Positions 7,940 through 18,176 are shown, counted from the first letter of the stretch. The stretch is DNA of 44,766 nucleotides from DATFKA01 sp042095835 (GCA_042095835.1 JBELML010000038.1:1-44766), one strand, 5' to 3'. The notes: a model not told the origin generated them from the letters alone. A program made the numbers and translations.

Positions 7940-10419
7940 ATGTACTTATATGACAAATTAGTACTTCTAATCATATTGATAATTGGAAGCGCACTACAAC
8001 CTCTTTCGGCCAATCCATCAGATACTGGACAACTGGCCAGGGTTCTATTTGATTTAGATGCCTGTACCTCCTTTAGGTCCAATGGAACAAATGCGGACTA
8101 CTCGGAATTTACAGGAGACATTAGTAATAGTGCAAGTGCTCGTATAGAAGTTATTAATGGAAGCCTCTACCGCGAGAATCCAGGCACCAATGCCCATTCC
8201 TGTACACCAGGATTCGATGGCAACGAAGCCATGTGTATTTCATACGATGCCAATTGCGACTATGATCCTGGTAATGAGGCATCTGCCATCATTGAATTAA
8301 GGGTCACTCCGCTTACAACTGCTTCGGTTTTTCTTTCCGACTTATCTTTTTACGAATTGGCTCCTGAAATGTTCGACTGGATTTCAGGCCCAAGTGGAAC
8401 GAATAATTACCCTACCCAATTTGGACTTAGAATCCTTAAAAATGACGAAGAGGTATTTGTACGATCTGGTATAGCAACCCAGCAAACGTGGTCCTTGAAT
8501 ACCTTTGACCTCAGTCAAATACCTGAAATGACGATTACTGAAGAAACGGACTTCAGAATTGAATTTTTAGCTTATTGCCCAGTTGGAAGAGATGCCCAAC
8601 AAGCCGTATGGGATTTAGATGATATCTCAATTAGCGTTGGTAGAAGCCAACCTGTAGGTGGCACTCTTAGTGGCGGTCCGTTTGAATTTACGGCAGGCGA
8701 TGGAGTAGCGGATATGCTAGCCCCTGGTTCGATCACCTTAGCAAATAACCAAGGGGAGAACTCTCAGTGGTTGGTCACCGATGCCCAAGGTAATATTTTG
8801 GGCTTACCACCAATGCCATCAGCGGTTGATTTCGATGGTGCAGGAGCAGGCAACTGTTTCGTATGGCATTTGAGTTACGATGGNNNNNNNNNNNNNNNNN
8901 NNNNNNNNNNNNNNNNNNNNNNNNNNNNNNNNNNNNNNNNNNNNNNNNNNNNNNNNNNNNNNNNNNNNNNNNNNNNNNNNNNNATTTCGATGGTGCAGGA
9001 GCAGGCAACTGTTTCGTATGGCATTTGAGTTACGATGGCGAGATCAGTGGTTTGGAAGTAGGATCTAACGCCTCAGCTTTATCAGGCTGTTTTAGCTTGT
9101 CCAATTCTATAGAAGTGATCCGCAACTTGGCGGGAGATTGTCAAGCGAACGGCGGTATGTTATTTGGCGGGCCGTTTGAATTTACGGCAGGCGATGGCGT
9201 AGCGGATATGCTAGCCCCTGGCTCGATCACCTTAGCGAATAACCAAGGGGAGAATTCTCAGTGGTTGGTCACCGATGCCCAAGGCAATATTTTGGGCTTA
9301 CCACCAATGCCATCCGCGGTTGATTTTGATGGAGCAGGAGCAGGCAACTGTTTAGTATGGCATTTAAGTTACGATGGAGAGATCAGTGGTTTGGAAGTAG
9401 GTTCGAATGCCTCAGCTTTAGAAGGCTGCTTTAGCTTGTCCAATTCTATAGAAGTGATCCGCAATTTGGTGGGTGATTGCCAAGCGAACGGTGGTATGTT
9501 ATTTGGCGGGCCGTTTGAATTCTGTGCAGGTGACGGAGCTGCGGATATGCTAGAACCAGGTTCTATTAGTTTAGCAAACAATCAAGGAGAGAATTCCCAA
9601 TGGATTGTTACGGATGCCCAAGGCAATATTTTAGGCTTACCACCAATGCCATCGGCTGTTGATTTTGATGGTGCTGGAGCCGGTACTTGCCTAGTCTGGC
9701 ACCTGAGTTATGATGGAGATATCACGGGTTTAGAACTTGGCGCAAATGCCTCAAACTTGGAAGGTTGCTTTAGCTTGTCCAATTCAATTGAGGTTGTTCG
9801 CAATCAGCCTATAGGCGGTGTACTTACAGGGGGTCCATTTGAGTTCTGTGTGGGTGATGGCGAGGCTGATATGATTAGCATTGATTCTATTACACTTGAT
9901 AGCAATAGCGGTAGTAATGCACAATGGCTTATTACAGATAATGAGGGCAATATTCTTGGTTTGCCAGCAAGTTTCAGTGATGTGGATTTTGATGGAGCAG
10001 GGATTGATACTTGTTTAATTTGGCATCTAAGCTACGATGGAGAGATTAGCGGATTGCAAGCAGGTGCTAATGCAGCAGATTTAGCGGGCTGTTTTAGTCT
10101 ATCTAATCCAGTTGTCGTCAATCGGATAGATTGTGGTGCACCATCTCCGGGTGGATTTGCTCCAAACCAAGCTTTTGAATTTAGTCTTTATCCAAATCCG
10201 GTTACTGATCGTTTGCGTGTAGATATGGTTCAATATGGTGAAGGAGAATTGACCATCCGAGTGATCAATGCCTTCGGAAGTCTTTCCATTCCTGAAGTAA
10301 GAATGGATAATCAATTAGAGGAAAAAGTAATTGATGTAAGCAGCTTACAGCCGGGCACTTACTTGATTCAGGTGAGTAGTACGAGTGGAAGATCCGTAAA
10401 ACAGTTTGTCAAGTTTTAA
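7940..10419 (+). CDS. Secreted tandem-repeat protein with type IX secretion sorting domain (interrupted by an assembly gap)
   Basis: One gene whose frame changes only because 100 N of arbitrary length (8884-8983) sit inside it. The N-terminus has a signal peptide (MYLYDKLVLLIILIIGSAL, cleavage near SANPS). About 210 residues of a beta-sandwich-like domain follow (DACTSF, then a terminal WDLDDISI strand), then about 108-113-residue tandem repeats, each with GGPFEF, AGDGxADM, WLVTDAQGNILGLP, DFDGAGAG, WHLSYDG and GCFSLSNSIEV motifs. The end (LYPNPVTDRLRV onward to VKQFVKF) is a type A C-terminal domain that targets cargo to the type IX secretion system of the outer membrane. Joining the 55 bp shared by both gap edges gives an uninterrupted frame of 774 residues with four repeats; more copies may be hidden. 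Role unknown, probably cell-surface or matrix adhesion. Confidence 0.85.
8657..10127 (+). repeat. Coding tandem repeats of 339/324 bp
   Basis: The same anchor (start of the proline codon in GGPFEF) recurs at 8678, 9172, 9511 and 9835. Spacing is 339 bp between the second and third, 324 bp between third and fourth (the GDCQA insert is missing), and 339 bp between first and second once the gap and its duplicated edge are removed. Units one and two are almost identical in DNA, the fourth is the most divergent. Confidence 0.9.
8884..8983. other. Assembly gap (100 N) flanked by a 55-bp exact duplication
   Basis: The 55 bases before the gap (8829-8883) are identical to the 55 after it (8984-9038). 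An exact overlap of that size next to a round 100-N spacer is what a de Bruijn assembly at k=55 leaves at an unresolved repeat. The gap length is therefore not real. Confidence 0.9.
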
Positions 10420-10442
10420 TTGATACTTCGTATAAATAGAAA

Positions 10443-10473
10443 ATGGCCGAAAAGTTTATTGCTTTTCGGCCAT
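10443..10473. terminator. Bidirectional intrinsic terminator between the repeat protein and gltD
   Basis: ATGGCCGAAAAG (10443-10454) pairs perfectly over 12 bp with CTTTTCGGCCAT (10462-10473) across a 7-base loop, followed by CTTTTATGTTTT on the plus strand and preceded by an A-rich run that gives U on the minus strand. It lies between two convergent genes and probably ends both. Confidence 0.85.
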
Positions 10474-10515
10474 CTTTTATGTTTTACAATAGCCCCCTTA
10501 AAGGTGAATGCTTAG

Positions 10516-11985
10516 TTAGGCATCAAGGGTCATGGCGGAGTGTGCTTTACCTTCTAATTGAGAGTTTCCTTGTAAGAATTGATCGACTTCTTTAGCGGCT
10601 TCTCTACCTTCAGAGATCGCCCATACTACAAGAGATTGCCCACGACGCATATCTCCCGCTGCGAAAACCTTGTCGACCGAAGTTTTGTAGCCCTGCGTTT
10701 GTACGTTACCACGCGCATCAAAGTCGATACCTAAATCAGCTAACATCCCTTTCTTTTTTGGATGTACAAATCCAATGGCAAGAAGGGCTAATTCACAAGG
10801 AATTTCTTCTTCTGTTCCAGCGATTTCATTGAACTGGTAGCGACCTGTTTCTGGGTTTTTACTCCATTCAATTTCTACCGTTTTAATGCCTTTTAAACCA
10901 CCATTATCATCACCTATGAAGGCTTTGGTGAGGATAGACCAATCTCGCTCGCAGCCTTCTTCGTGGCTACTACTTGTACGTAGCACCATTGGCCAATTGG
11001 GCCAACTTAAAGGGTCCCTTTCATTTGGAGGTTTGCTGAGTAGTTCAATCTGAGTGACCGATTTAGCTTTATGGCGATTAGAAGTACCTACACAATCAGA
11101 GCCTGTATCACCACCACCTATCACTACCACATTTTTGTCAGTAGCCCAAATGGCTCCGTTTTCTACTACTTGATCACCTGCAACGCGTCTATTTTGCTGC
11201 TCTAGAAAGTCCATTGCAAAATGCACACCATCCAAATCACGTCCTGGAATATCTAAATCTCTAGGAATAGTAGAGCCTCCGCAAAGCAAGATGGCATCGT
11301 AGTTGGCTTGCAACTCTGCAACGGGTACATTAGCGCCGACATTAGCATTTACTTTGAATTTGATACCTTCTGCTTCCATGATAGCAACGCGTCTTTCTAC
11401 GACCCATTTTTCCAGTTTGAAATCAGGTATGCCGTAGCGGAGAAGGCCGCCAATTCTATCTTTGCGCTCGTAGACCGTTACTAAATGGCCCGCTTTGTTG
11501 AGTTGTGCGGCGGCAGCTAAACCAGCTGGGCCGGAACCAATCACAGCGACTTTTTTTCCTGTACGCGTAGTGGGTGGTTGCGGACGAATATACCCTCTTT
11601 CATAAGCAATTTCGGCGATGCTTTTCTCAATATGCTCGATTGCAACGGGTGGCTGGTTGATTCCCAAGACACAGGATGCCTCGCAAGGTGCAGGGCAGAT
11701 ACGCCCCGTAAATTCAGGAAAATTATTGGTATTACTGAGAATCTCATAGGCTTCTAGCCAGTCTTCCCGATAAGCCGCATCATTGAATTCAGGAATAATA
11801 TTGCCTAATGGACACCCATTGTGACAAAAAGGGACACCACAGTCCATACAGCGAGCGGCTTGACTCACTGTTTTTTCAACCGGAAAATCTTCGTATATCT
11901 CTTTATAGTCACCAATTCTTGTTTGTGGTGCTCTTGTGCTTGGTAGCTCTCTTGTATGTTTTAAAAAACCTTTTGGATCTGCCAT
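10516..11985 (-). CDS. gltD: Glutamate synthase (NADPH) small subunit
   Basis: The 489-residue beta subunit of NADPH glutamate synthase, which passes electrons from NADPH through FAD to the iron-sulfur clusters of GltB for reductive transfer of the glutamine amide to 2-oxoglutarate. The N-terminal cysteine clusters (CMDCGVPFCHNGCP and, about 50 residues on, CPAPCEASC) bind 4Fe-4S centres. VIGSGPAGLAAAAQL near residue 150 is the FAD dinucleotide fold; VVIGGGDTGSDCVG near 285 the NADPH fold; AAGDMRRGQSLVV near 440 closes the FAD site. Full length for the family. It lies 75 bp after gltB on the same strand and is probably cotranscribed with it; the spacer carries a REP-like palindrome. Confidence 0.97.
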   Translation of the reverse strand: MADPKGFLKHTRELPSTRAPQTRIGDYKEIYEDFPVEKTVSQAARCMDCGVPFCHNGCPLGNIIPEFNDAAYREDWLEAYEILSNTNNFPEFTGRICPAPCEASCVLGINQPPVAIEHIEKSIAEIAYERGYIRPQPPTTRTGKKVAVIGSGPAGLAAAAQLNKAGHLVTVYERKDRIGGLLRYGIPDFKLEKWVVERRVAIMEAEGIKFKVNANVGANVPVAELQANYDAILLCGGSTIPRDLDIPGRDLDGVHFAMDFLEQQNRRVAGDQVVENGAIWATDKNVVVIGGGDTGSDCVGTSNRHKAKSVTQIELLSKPPNERDPLSWPNWPMVLRTSSSHEEGCERDWSILTKAFIGDDNGGLKGIKTVEIEWSKNPETGRYQFNEIAGTEEEIPCELALLAIGFVHPKKKGMLADLGIDFDARGNVQTQGYKTSVDKVFAAGDMRRGQSLVVWAISEGREAAKEVDQFLQGNSQLEGKAHSAMTLDA

Positions 11986-12002
11986 GGCTTATTTAATGAT
12001 GT

Positions 12003-12026
12003 CTGCCTAGGCTAAAGCTTCGGCAG
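12003..12026. repeat. REP-like short palindrome, copy 1
   Basis: CTGCC and GGCAG arms around TAGGCTAAAGCTTC, within the 75-bp gltB-gltD spacer. It aligns with the elements at 26191-26220 (inverted) and 42917-42946, all adjoining a GATG sequence on the same side. Confidence 0.55.
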
Positions 12027-12060
12027 GTGAATAATGTTATAGTGATGGAGTAGAGTGTTA

Positions 12061-15000
12061 TTAGGACGCTACAGCTAAAACGGGTTTCACGTTTAATTGA
12101 AATTTCTGTTGCTTCCGTTCAAGGACGCGCTTGAAATCCCTTGGCATCACTTTGGTGAATTTAGTTTGTTCTTCATCCCAATGATCTAATATGTGCTTGG
12201 CGACACTACTATTTGTATAAGCATTATGATTAAAGACCATTTGCTGGAGCATTGCCAAATCATCTTCTGATAGTGGATCGAGATCAACCATCTCTCTATT
12301 GACTTTTTGATCAAAATTGCCATCAGGATTATAAACAAAGGCCATGCCGCCACTCATACCTGCGGCAAAGTTTTTACCAGTCTGGCCAAGTACAATAACC
12401 ATACCTCCCGTCATATATTCACAACCGTGATCACCTATTCCTTCTACGACTGTACGTACTCCAGAGTTTCGTACTGCAAATCGCTCGCCGGCCATACCAT
12501 TAATATAGGCTTCGCCAGCTGTAGCTCCATAGAAAGCCACATTACCAATAATGATGTTCTCACTAGGTACTAGTTTGGCTGTTCGATCTGGTACGACAAT
12601 CAGGCGACCGCCAGAGAGTCCTTTACCAAAGTAATCGTTTGCTTCTCCTTCAAGTGTGAATTGCAGACCCGGCGCTCCGAAGGCACCAAAGCTTTGTCCT
12701 GCCGATCCTCGGAAGCGGAAGTCAATTGTGGCATCTGGTAGGCCCTCTCCATGGTAAATTTTAGAAACCTCATTAGATAACATGGCACCAGTAGTACGAT
12801 CGGTATTGACGATACCAAATTCACCACTTACTTTTTGCTGTTTCTGTAAAGCAGGTTGGGCCTTTTGGATTAAGCGGCGGTCCAATACATTTTCGATCCC
12901 GTGATCTTGCTCTACTGCTTTGAATTGACCAATAGACTCATCTGCTGGTTCTTTATACAAAATAGGGCGCAAATCTAATTGACGATATTTCCAGAAAGTA
13001 GCTTCTTTATTTTCTTTAAGCATTTCTACTTTTCCGACCATTTCATTAATGGTGCGGAAGCCAAGCGATGCCATGATTTCTCTTAAGTCTTCTGCTAAGA
13101 ACTTGAAGAAATTCACCACATAATCGGGCTTAGCATTGAAGCGCTTGCGGAGTTCAGGGTCTTGGGTCGCAATGCCAACAGGGCAGGTGTTTACATGACA
13201 TTTTCTCATCATGATACAGCCTTCAACCACTAAGGCAGCCGTAGCGACACCCCATTCTTCAGCTCCTAAAAGAGTGGCGATGGCTAAATCGCGTCCGGTT
13301 CTGATTTGACCATCGGTTTGTAAAACCACTCTATCGCGTAATTTATTTTTCACTAGCGTTTGATGGGACTCCGCAAGACCCAACTCCCAAGGAAGACCTG
13401 CATGACGAATGGAAGTAATGGGTGATGCTCCCGTACCACCATCATGACCAGATATCAGGATGGCGTCGGCATGTGCTTTAGCTACGCCAGAGGCAATGAT
13501 ACCCACGCCGGCTTTGGATACCAACTTGACATTAATCCTAGCTGCTCGGTTGGCATTCTTGAGATCAAAAATCAATTGGGCTAAATCTTCGATAGAGTAA
13601 ATATCGTGGTGCGGTGGAGGCGAAATCAAACCTACGCCAGGAGTGGAGTGTCTCACTCGACCAATCCAATCATCTACTTTATGTCCGGGTAGCTGACCAC
13701 CTTCACCGGGCTTAGCCCCTTGAGCCATCTTGATTTGTAGTTCATCTGCATTAGACAGGTAGTGACTGGTCACTCCAAATCTACCCGAAGCGACCTGTTT
13801 GGTGGCAGAACGCTCCCAGTCGCCATTGACTTTTTTCTCAAAACGAGAAACATCCTCTCCGCCTTCTCCGCTATTACTTTTGGCTCCAATACGGTTCATC
13901 GCTATGGCTAAGGTAGAATGTGCTTCGTGCGATATCGATCCAAAGGACATGGCGCCAGTAGCAAAGCGCTTCATAATATTTTCAGCTGGTTCTACTTCGT
14001 CTATGGGTATGGCTTTTCCTCTACGGAAAGTAAGTAGTCCTCTGAGTGTTAATGCTTTTTCCGTTTGATCATTAATAATTTGAGCATATTTTTTATACTC
14101 CTCATAATCATTTTTACGGGTAGACACCTGAAGGTGATGGATAGATTTTGGATTGAACATGTGCTCTTCTCCACGGTGCTTCCATTGGAAGATACCACCT
14201 ACCTCCAGTTGTTTTTTCAACAAAGGTTGCTCTGGGAAAGCGGCTTTATGTCTAGTTAAAACCTCTTTTGCGATCCCATCAAAGCCGATCCCCTGAATCC
14301 TGGAAACGGTACCGTGGAAACACTTGTCAACCACTTCTGCATTCACACCTAATGCTTCAAAAATCTGAGCTCCCTGGTAAGATTGGAGGGTAGAGATACC
14401 AATCTTGGACATGATTTTTAGAAGCCCTTTTCCGATGGCTTTCTTATAACGATATAGCAAGTCATCCATACTTAAGGCCTCATCGAATACGTCTTTTTGT
14501 TGGAGGTCAGCTATCGTAGCATAGGCCATATAAGGATTGATGGCGCTAGCACCAAATCCTACAAGAGTAGCAAAATGGTGGGTTTCGCGCACATCGCCTG
14601 CTTCAACGACGATTGAGGTTTTCGCTCTCAATCCTTCGCGAATCAGATGATGATGCACGGCACCTACCGCTAAAAGTGAAGGGATTGGTGCAAACTTGCT
14701 ATTGGTTTTTCTATCAGAAAGGACCAATACAGTACACCCGTTACGAGTAAGGTCCTCTGCTACTGCACAAATGTGATCAATAGCCGCTTTTAATAGACCT
14801 TTTTGTTCATCAGCTTTAAATACGATATCGATAGTGCCGGCTTTGAAGCCAGCCGCATTCATTTTCTTAATTTTACCCATCTCCTCATTACTGAGTACTG
14901 GACTATCGAGGTGGACAAACTTAGCACGATCTGCATTGGAATCCAGGATGTTGTCAGATCCACCAAGCATAGCATAAATCGACATGACGGAGCGCTCCCG

Positions 15001-16599
15001 GATAGGATCAATAGGTGGATTGGTTACCTGGGCAAACAACTGCTTAAAGTAATTGGCCAAATGCTGAGAATGATGAGAAAGCACAGCCAGTGGCGTATCA
15101 GAGCCCATCGACCCAATCGGATCTTTCTCTGCGGTAACCATTGGGGTCAGAATGAACTTCAGATCCTCTCTTGTGAAACCGTACAATTGTTGATTGGTGA
15201 AAAGGGTATCGCTGTCTAGCGCAATGGGTTGCGCCTGACTTTCTGTAAAATCGCTCAACTCTACCCGATTCTCATTCAACCAATCTCGGTAGGGTAGGCG
15301 CTTACAAATGGTATCTTTTAATTCTTCATCTCCGATAACTCGATGTTCATCAAGATCGGCAATAAGTATTTTTCCAGGCTGTAGTCTTCCTTTTTTGACA
15401 ACTTTTGCGGGATCTACTGGTAGGGCACCTGCTTCAGAGGCAACGATGAGTGTATTGTCTTCGGTTAGGCAATATCTGGAGGGCCTTAAGCCATTTCTAT
15501 CTAGGGTAGCACCTACTAGGATGCCATCTGTAAAACACATAGAGGCTGGCCCATCCCAGGGCTCCATTATTGTTTTATGGTATTCATAAAAGGCTTTTTT
15601 ATAATCAGCCATTTGATCATCGTATTGCCATGCTTCAGGGATCATCATCATGAGTGCATGAGGCAAGGTATAATCACTTAATACCAAAAATTCAAGTACA
15701 TTATCGAAGTTGGCCGAATCGGACAAGCGCGTACCACAGATCGGCTTTAATTTTTCTAAATCTTCCTCTGCGAAAACTTCAGACATCAGCTGATCCTCCT
15801 TGGATTGCCACCAATTCAGGTTGCCAGTAATAGTATTAATCTCTCCATTGTGGGCGATATATCTAAACGGTTGTGCCAACTTCCATTTTGGAACAGTATT
15901 AGTAGAGAATCTAGAGTGGACTAAAGCAATAGCAGATTTGCACAATTCATCGTGTAAATCCGGATAGTAGGGCCGTACTTGATAGGTAGTCAATTGACCT
16001 TTATATACGACTGTTTTATAGGAGAAAGAGCAGATATAGAAAAAATCCTCTGACTGTGGATAGGTATTGTGGATGTTATGGGTAGCAAATTTACGTAGCA
16101 CAAAAAGCTTGCGCTCTAATTCTTTCGGATCAAGCTCTTTTTTAGGTTTTACAAAGACATGCTCAATTCTTGGTTCTACCGCTACAGCAGAATCGCCAAG
16201 CATCTCATGATCCGTTGGTACCTTTCTGGCACCGAGTAATTCGAAACCACACTCATCTATATAGTCATAAAATAAAACCCTAGTCTGATTTCTAAGCATC
16301 CTATCTTTGGGATAGAAAACAACTCCGACCCCATAACCACCAAACTCGGGGAGCTCAAAGCCTAGCTCCCTACATTTTTTAGCAAAAAACTCGTGTGGCG
16401 TCTGGATAATAATACCTGCACCATCTCCAGTATTAGGTTCGCAACCACAGGCTCCACGATGCTCCATGTTCTGCAACATCGTCAAAGCATCCTCAATAAG
16501 CTGATGAGATTTTATATTATTAAGGTTGGCTACTAGGCCAGTACCACAAGAATCTTTTTCTAATTGTTCACAGTAAAGGCTTTGTTTCTGTTCCTGCAT
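12061..16599 (-). CDS. gltB: Glutamate synthase large subunit
   Basis: The 1512-residue alpha subunit of glutamate synthase. With the ATG at 16597-16599 the amidotransferase nucleophile is Cys18 in EKDSCGTGLVANL; family members remove the preceding propeptide to expose this Cys. A longer start at 16635 adds 12 residues and cannot be excluded. Order of domains: Ntn-type glutaminase (to about residue 430, with HNGEINT), central domain, FMN-binding synthase barrel (SGEGGED, QGAKPGEGGQLPG), the 3Fe-4S cysteines in MMRKCHVNTCPVGIA, and the C-terminal GXGXG beta-helix (GGRLIVV, GNVAFYGATAGEAYI). It assimilates ammonia together with glutamine synthetase and passes directly into gltD downstream. Confidence 0.97.
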   Translation of the reverse strand: MQEQKQSLYCEQLEKDSCGTGLVANLNNIKSHQLIEDALTMLQNMEHRGACGCEPNTGDGAGIIIQTPHEFFAKKCRELGFELPEFGGYGVGVVFYPKDRMLRNQTRVLFYDYIDECGFELLGARKVPTDHEMLGDSAVAVEPRIEHVFVKPKKELDPKELERKLFVLRKFATHNIHNTYPQSEDFFYICSFSYKTVVYKGQLTTYQVRPYYPDLHDELCKSAIALVHSRFSTNTVPKWKLAQPFRYIAHNGEINTITGNLNWWQSKEDQLMSEVFAEEDLEKLKPICGTRLSDSANFDNVLEFLVLSDYTLPHALMMMIPEAWQYDDQMADYKKAFYEYHKTIMEPWDGPASMCFTDGILVGATLDRNGLRPSRYCLTEDNTLIVASEAGALPVDPAKVVKKGRLQPGKILIADLDEHRVIGDEELKDTICKRLPYRDWLNENRVELSDFTESQAQPIALDSDTLFTNQQLYGFTREDLKFILTPMVTAEKDPIGSMGSDTPLAVLSHHSQHLANYFKQLFAQVTNPPIDPIRERSVMSIYAMLGGSDNILDSNADRAKFVHLDSPVLSNEEMGKIKKMNAAGFKAGTIDIVFKADEQKGLLKAAIDHICAVAEDLTRNGCTVLVLSDRKTNSKFAPIPSLLAVGAVHHHLIREGLRAKTSIVVEAGDVRETHHFATLVGFGASAINPYMAYATIADLQQKDVFDEALSMDDLLYRYKKAIGKGLLKIMSKIGISTLQSYQGAQIFEALGVNAEVVDKCFHGTVSRIQGIGFDGIAKEVLTRHKAAFPEQPLLKKQLEVGGIFQWKHRGEEHMFNPKSIHHLQVSTRKNDYEEYKKYAQIINDQTEKALTLRGLLTFRRGKAIPIDEVEPAENIMKRFATGAMSFGSISHEAHSTLAIAMNRIGAKSNSGEGGEDVSRFEKKVNGDWERSATKQVASGRFGVTSHYLSNADELQIKMAQGAKPGEGGQLPGHKVDDWIGRVRHSTPGVGLISPPPHHDIYSIEDLAQLIFDLKNANRAARINVKLVSKAGVGIIASGVAKAHADAILISGHDGGTGASPITSIRHAGLPWELGLAESHQTLVKNKLRDRVVLQTDGQIRTGRDLAIATLLGAEEWGVATAALVVEGCIMMRKCHVNTCPVGIATQDPELRKRFNAKPDYVVNFFKFLAEDLREIMASLGFRTINEMVGKVEMLKENKEATFWKYRQLDLRPILYKEPADESIGQFKAVEQDHGIENVLDRRLIQKAQPALQKQQKVSGEFGIVNTDRTTGAMLSNEVSKIYHGEGLPDATIDFRFRGSAGQSFGAFGAPGLQFTLEGEANDYFGKGLSGGRLIVVPDRTAKLVPSENIIIGNVAFYGATAGEAYINGMAGERFAVRNSGVRTVVEGIGDHGCEYMTGGMVIVLGQTGKNFAAGMSGGMAFVYNPDGNFDQKVNREMVDLDPLSEDDLAMLQQMVFNHNAYTNSSVAKHILDHWDEEQTKFTKVMPRDFKRVLERKQQKFQLNVKPVLAVAS

Positions 16600-17000
16600 T
16601 GTTATTCTTTTAGTGCGGAGAGTCTGAGATACCATAAATCAGGGCAAGATAATGGTATCATATCTCTTCATTGACAGTAAATTAACTTTGTTTTTGGTCT
16701 ATTTGGCAGGTTAGAGAGCTAGAATTGAGTCACTGGTTTGTTCATAGTCTGATTATAGACTGGCCTACGAAAATAGCAAAAGTGGGTTGGAATAACAATT
16801 CCGGCTTCCTACTGAATTACGATGTCTAAAGTTATTTGTTTCGTAGGAGACTTATTATGTGTTTTAGAAACAGAAGTAAAGCTTGCATAAAGTGTTATTT
16901 ACCAATTTTTCTTCCTGCTTCACTGGTGGATTTGCAATTTGTTAGAACTTGGGCTAGGCTTTTATGGCTTGCTGTCTGGATTTAGTCCAAAACTATACGC
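16600..17000. other. 401-bp gltB upstream region
   Basis: Noncoding. It must hold the gltBD promoter on the minus strand, but I find no convincing TTTG/TAnnTTTG pair in that direction. A small AGTCT/AGACT inverted repeat lies at 16746-16761. Nothing else stands out. Confidence 0.4.
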
Positions 17001-18068
17001 CTAATCTTTGACTTGGGTAGCGGTATGAATGACATTTTTTAATCCTCGTACTTCTAGATCAATTTTTAGAGGTTGAGCTTCCCAATCTATTTTTATAACA
17101 GCAAAATTACGTTTCCCGATAAGTTTACTTACTCTATGTCGATTGGTTTCTTCTCCTACTTTTTCATAAGAGTGGGTCATACCTGAAGTAGTCAATTCAT
17201 ATACAGAGGAGCTAAGACCTTCAATGGGCAGTTTTGAAATTTCAGCAATGTGTCGATCACCACTGAGTAGGATGGGATGAGCCACTTGGTATTTAGCTAA
17301 TAGCGTGAATAGCTTCTCTCTTTCCTTTGGAAAATTAAACCATTTCTCGTAGTCATGATCTTGTGGGATGACTTGTATCCCATTTCCAATTAAATGTACT
17401 TGTGCTTCGCTGTTTGCTAGCTCCTTTTCTAGCCATTGCCATTGAGCTTGGCCTAAAATTGTTCCATCTTCATTGGGTAAATAGGTGGGCGGCCGATTGG
17501 GGTTGATGGTAGGCGCATCTCTATGGTACCTGCTATCAAGTAGGATCACTTTTACCTGTTTTCCCTGAGGACCAAAGGTGTAGCTTTGGTAAGCACCCGC
17601 TTGCTTACGTACAGCGGCATCAGCTGTCACATCTAGGAAGTCTAACATTAAAGCTTGGCTTTCTGCTCTTTTAGGGAATTCTTTTCCTGCATTATTAGCA
17701 CCATAGTCATGGTCATCCCAAATACCGACTACGGGTATTGCTTGTCTAAAAGAGGTATAAGCTGTACCAAATTTCTGTTGGAGGTATTTGTTTTTCATCA
17801 CCTGCATATCCTCTGAATCTCCGTAGATATTGTCGCCCAACCATATCCAAAGTTGTGGATCATTTTGCTGAATATAGGGCCACATATCTTGTTTGGCATC
17901 TTGTTTATTACAGGACCCCAAAGCTATCGTAGACAATACTTGGCTGGTATTCATTGTTTGGCCTTGATAGAGCTTTTTGGAAGCATCTATTAAAGGTGTC
18001 GCCTTTTTATTACAAGAGGAAAAGCTTACAAATAAGAGTAGTAGTAGAAAAAAATAGGAAGTGCGCAT
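17001..18068 (-). CDS. PhoD-like alkaline phosphatase/phosphodiesterase lipoprotein
   Basis: A 355-residue predicted lipoprotein. The start chosen, the ATG at 18066-18068, gives MRTSYFFLLLLLFVSFSSC, with a lipobox ending in Cys19 or so; the longer reading adds 14 residues. The enzyme is of the metallophosphatase PhoD group: GSCNKQ, WLGDNIYGD (metal-binding Asp/Asn), IWDDHDYGANN (metal ligands), and the C-terminal SGDRHIAEIS (His ligand). PhoD enzymes bind Fe/Ca and hydrolyse phosphodiesters or monoesters outside the cytoplasm. The signal lipobox puts it at the periplasmic or outer-membrane face. It lies 108 bp after the HupE-like gene on the same strand, so may be cotranscribed. Confidence 0.88.
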   Translation of the reverse strand: MRTSYFFLLLLLFVSFSSCNKKATPLIDASKKLYQGQTMNTSQVLSTIALGSCNKQDAKQDMWPYIQQNDPQLWIWLGDNIYGDSEDMQVMKNKYLQQKFGTAYTSFRQAIPVVGIWDDHDYGANNAGKEFPKRAESQALMLDFLDVTADAAVRKQAGAYQSYTFGPQGKQVKVILLDSRYHRDAPTINPNRPPTYLPNEDGTILGQAQWQWLEKELANSEAQVHLIGNGIQVIPQDHDYEKWFNFPKEREKLFTLLAKYQVAHPILLSGDRHIAEISKLPIEGLSSSVYELTTSGMTHSYEKVGEETNRHRVSKLIGKRNFAVIKIDWEAQPLKIDLEVRGLKNVIHTATQVKD

Positions 18069-18176
18069 ATTAGGTATCCAATTAGAAAGGGAAGGTAGAA
18101 AACTCCTCAAAATATGCGCTAATTGAAGAGATTAAATTTTTGTAAAAGATAGGCATCTCTTCAGAATCCTACCATT

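Noticed and set aside
8657..10127. CRISPR-like array from the regular repeats
   Set aside because: The repeats are 324-339 bp, in frame, and translate to a periodic protein; no short repeats with unique spacers exist.
7940..10419. Frameshift or two separate genes at the T9SS protein
   Set aside because: The frame change coincides exactly with the 100-N gap and disappears when the 55-bp duplicate edge is merged.
14803..15219. 138-residue plus-strand frame inside gltB
   Set aside because: Antisense shadow of a conserved coding sequence with no recognisable motif.
16690..16720. TAACTTTG promoter-like box in the gltB upstream region
   Set aside because: It points to the right, where no gene starts for several kilobases; gltB is transcribed to the left.
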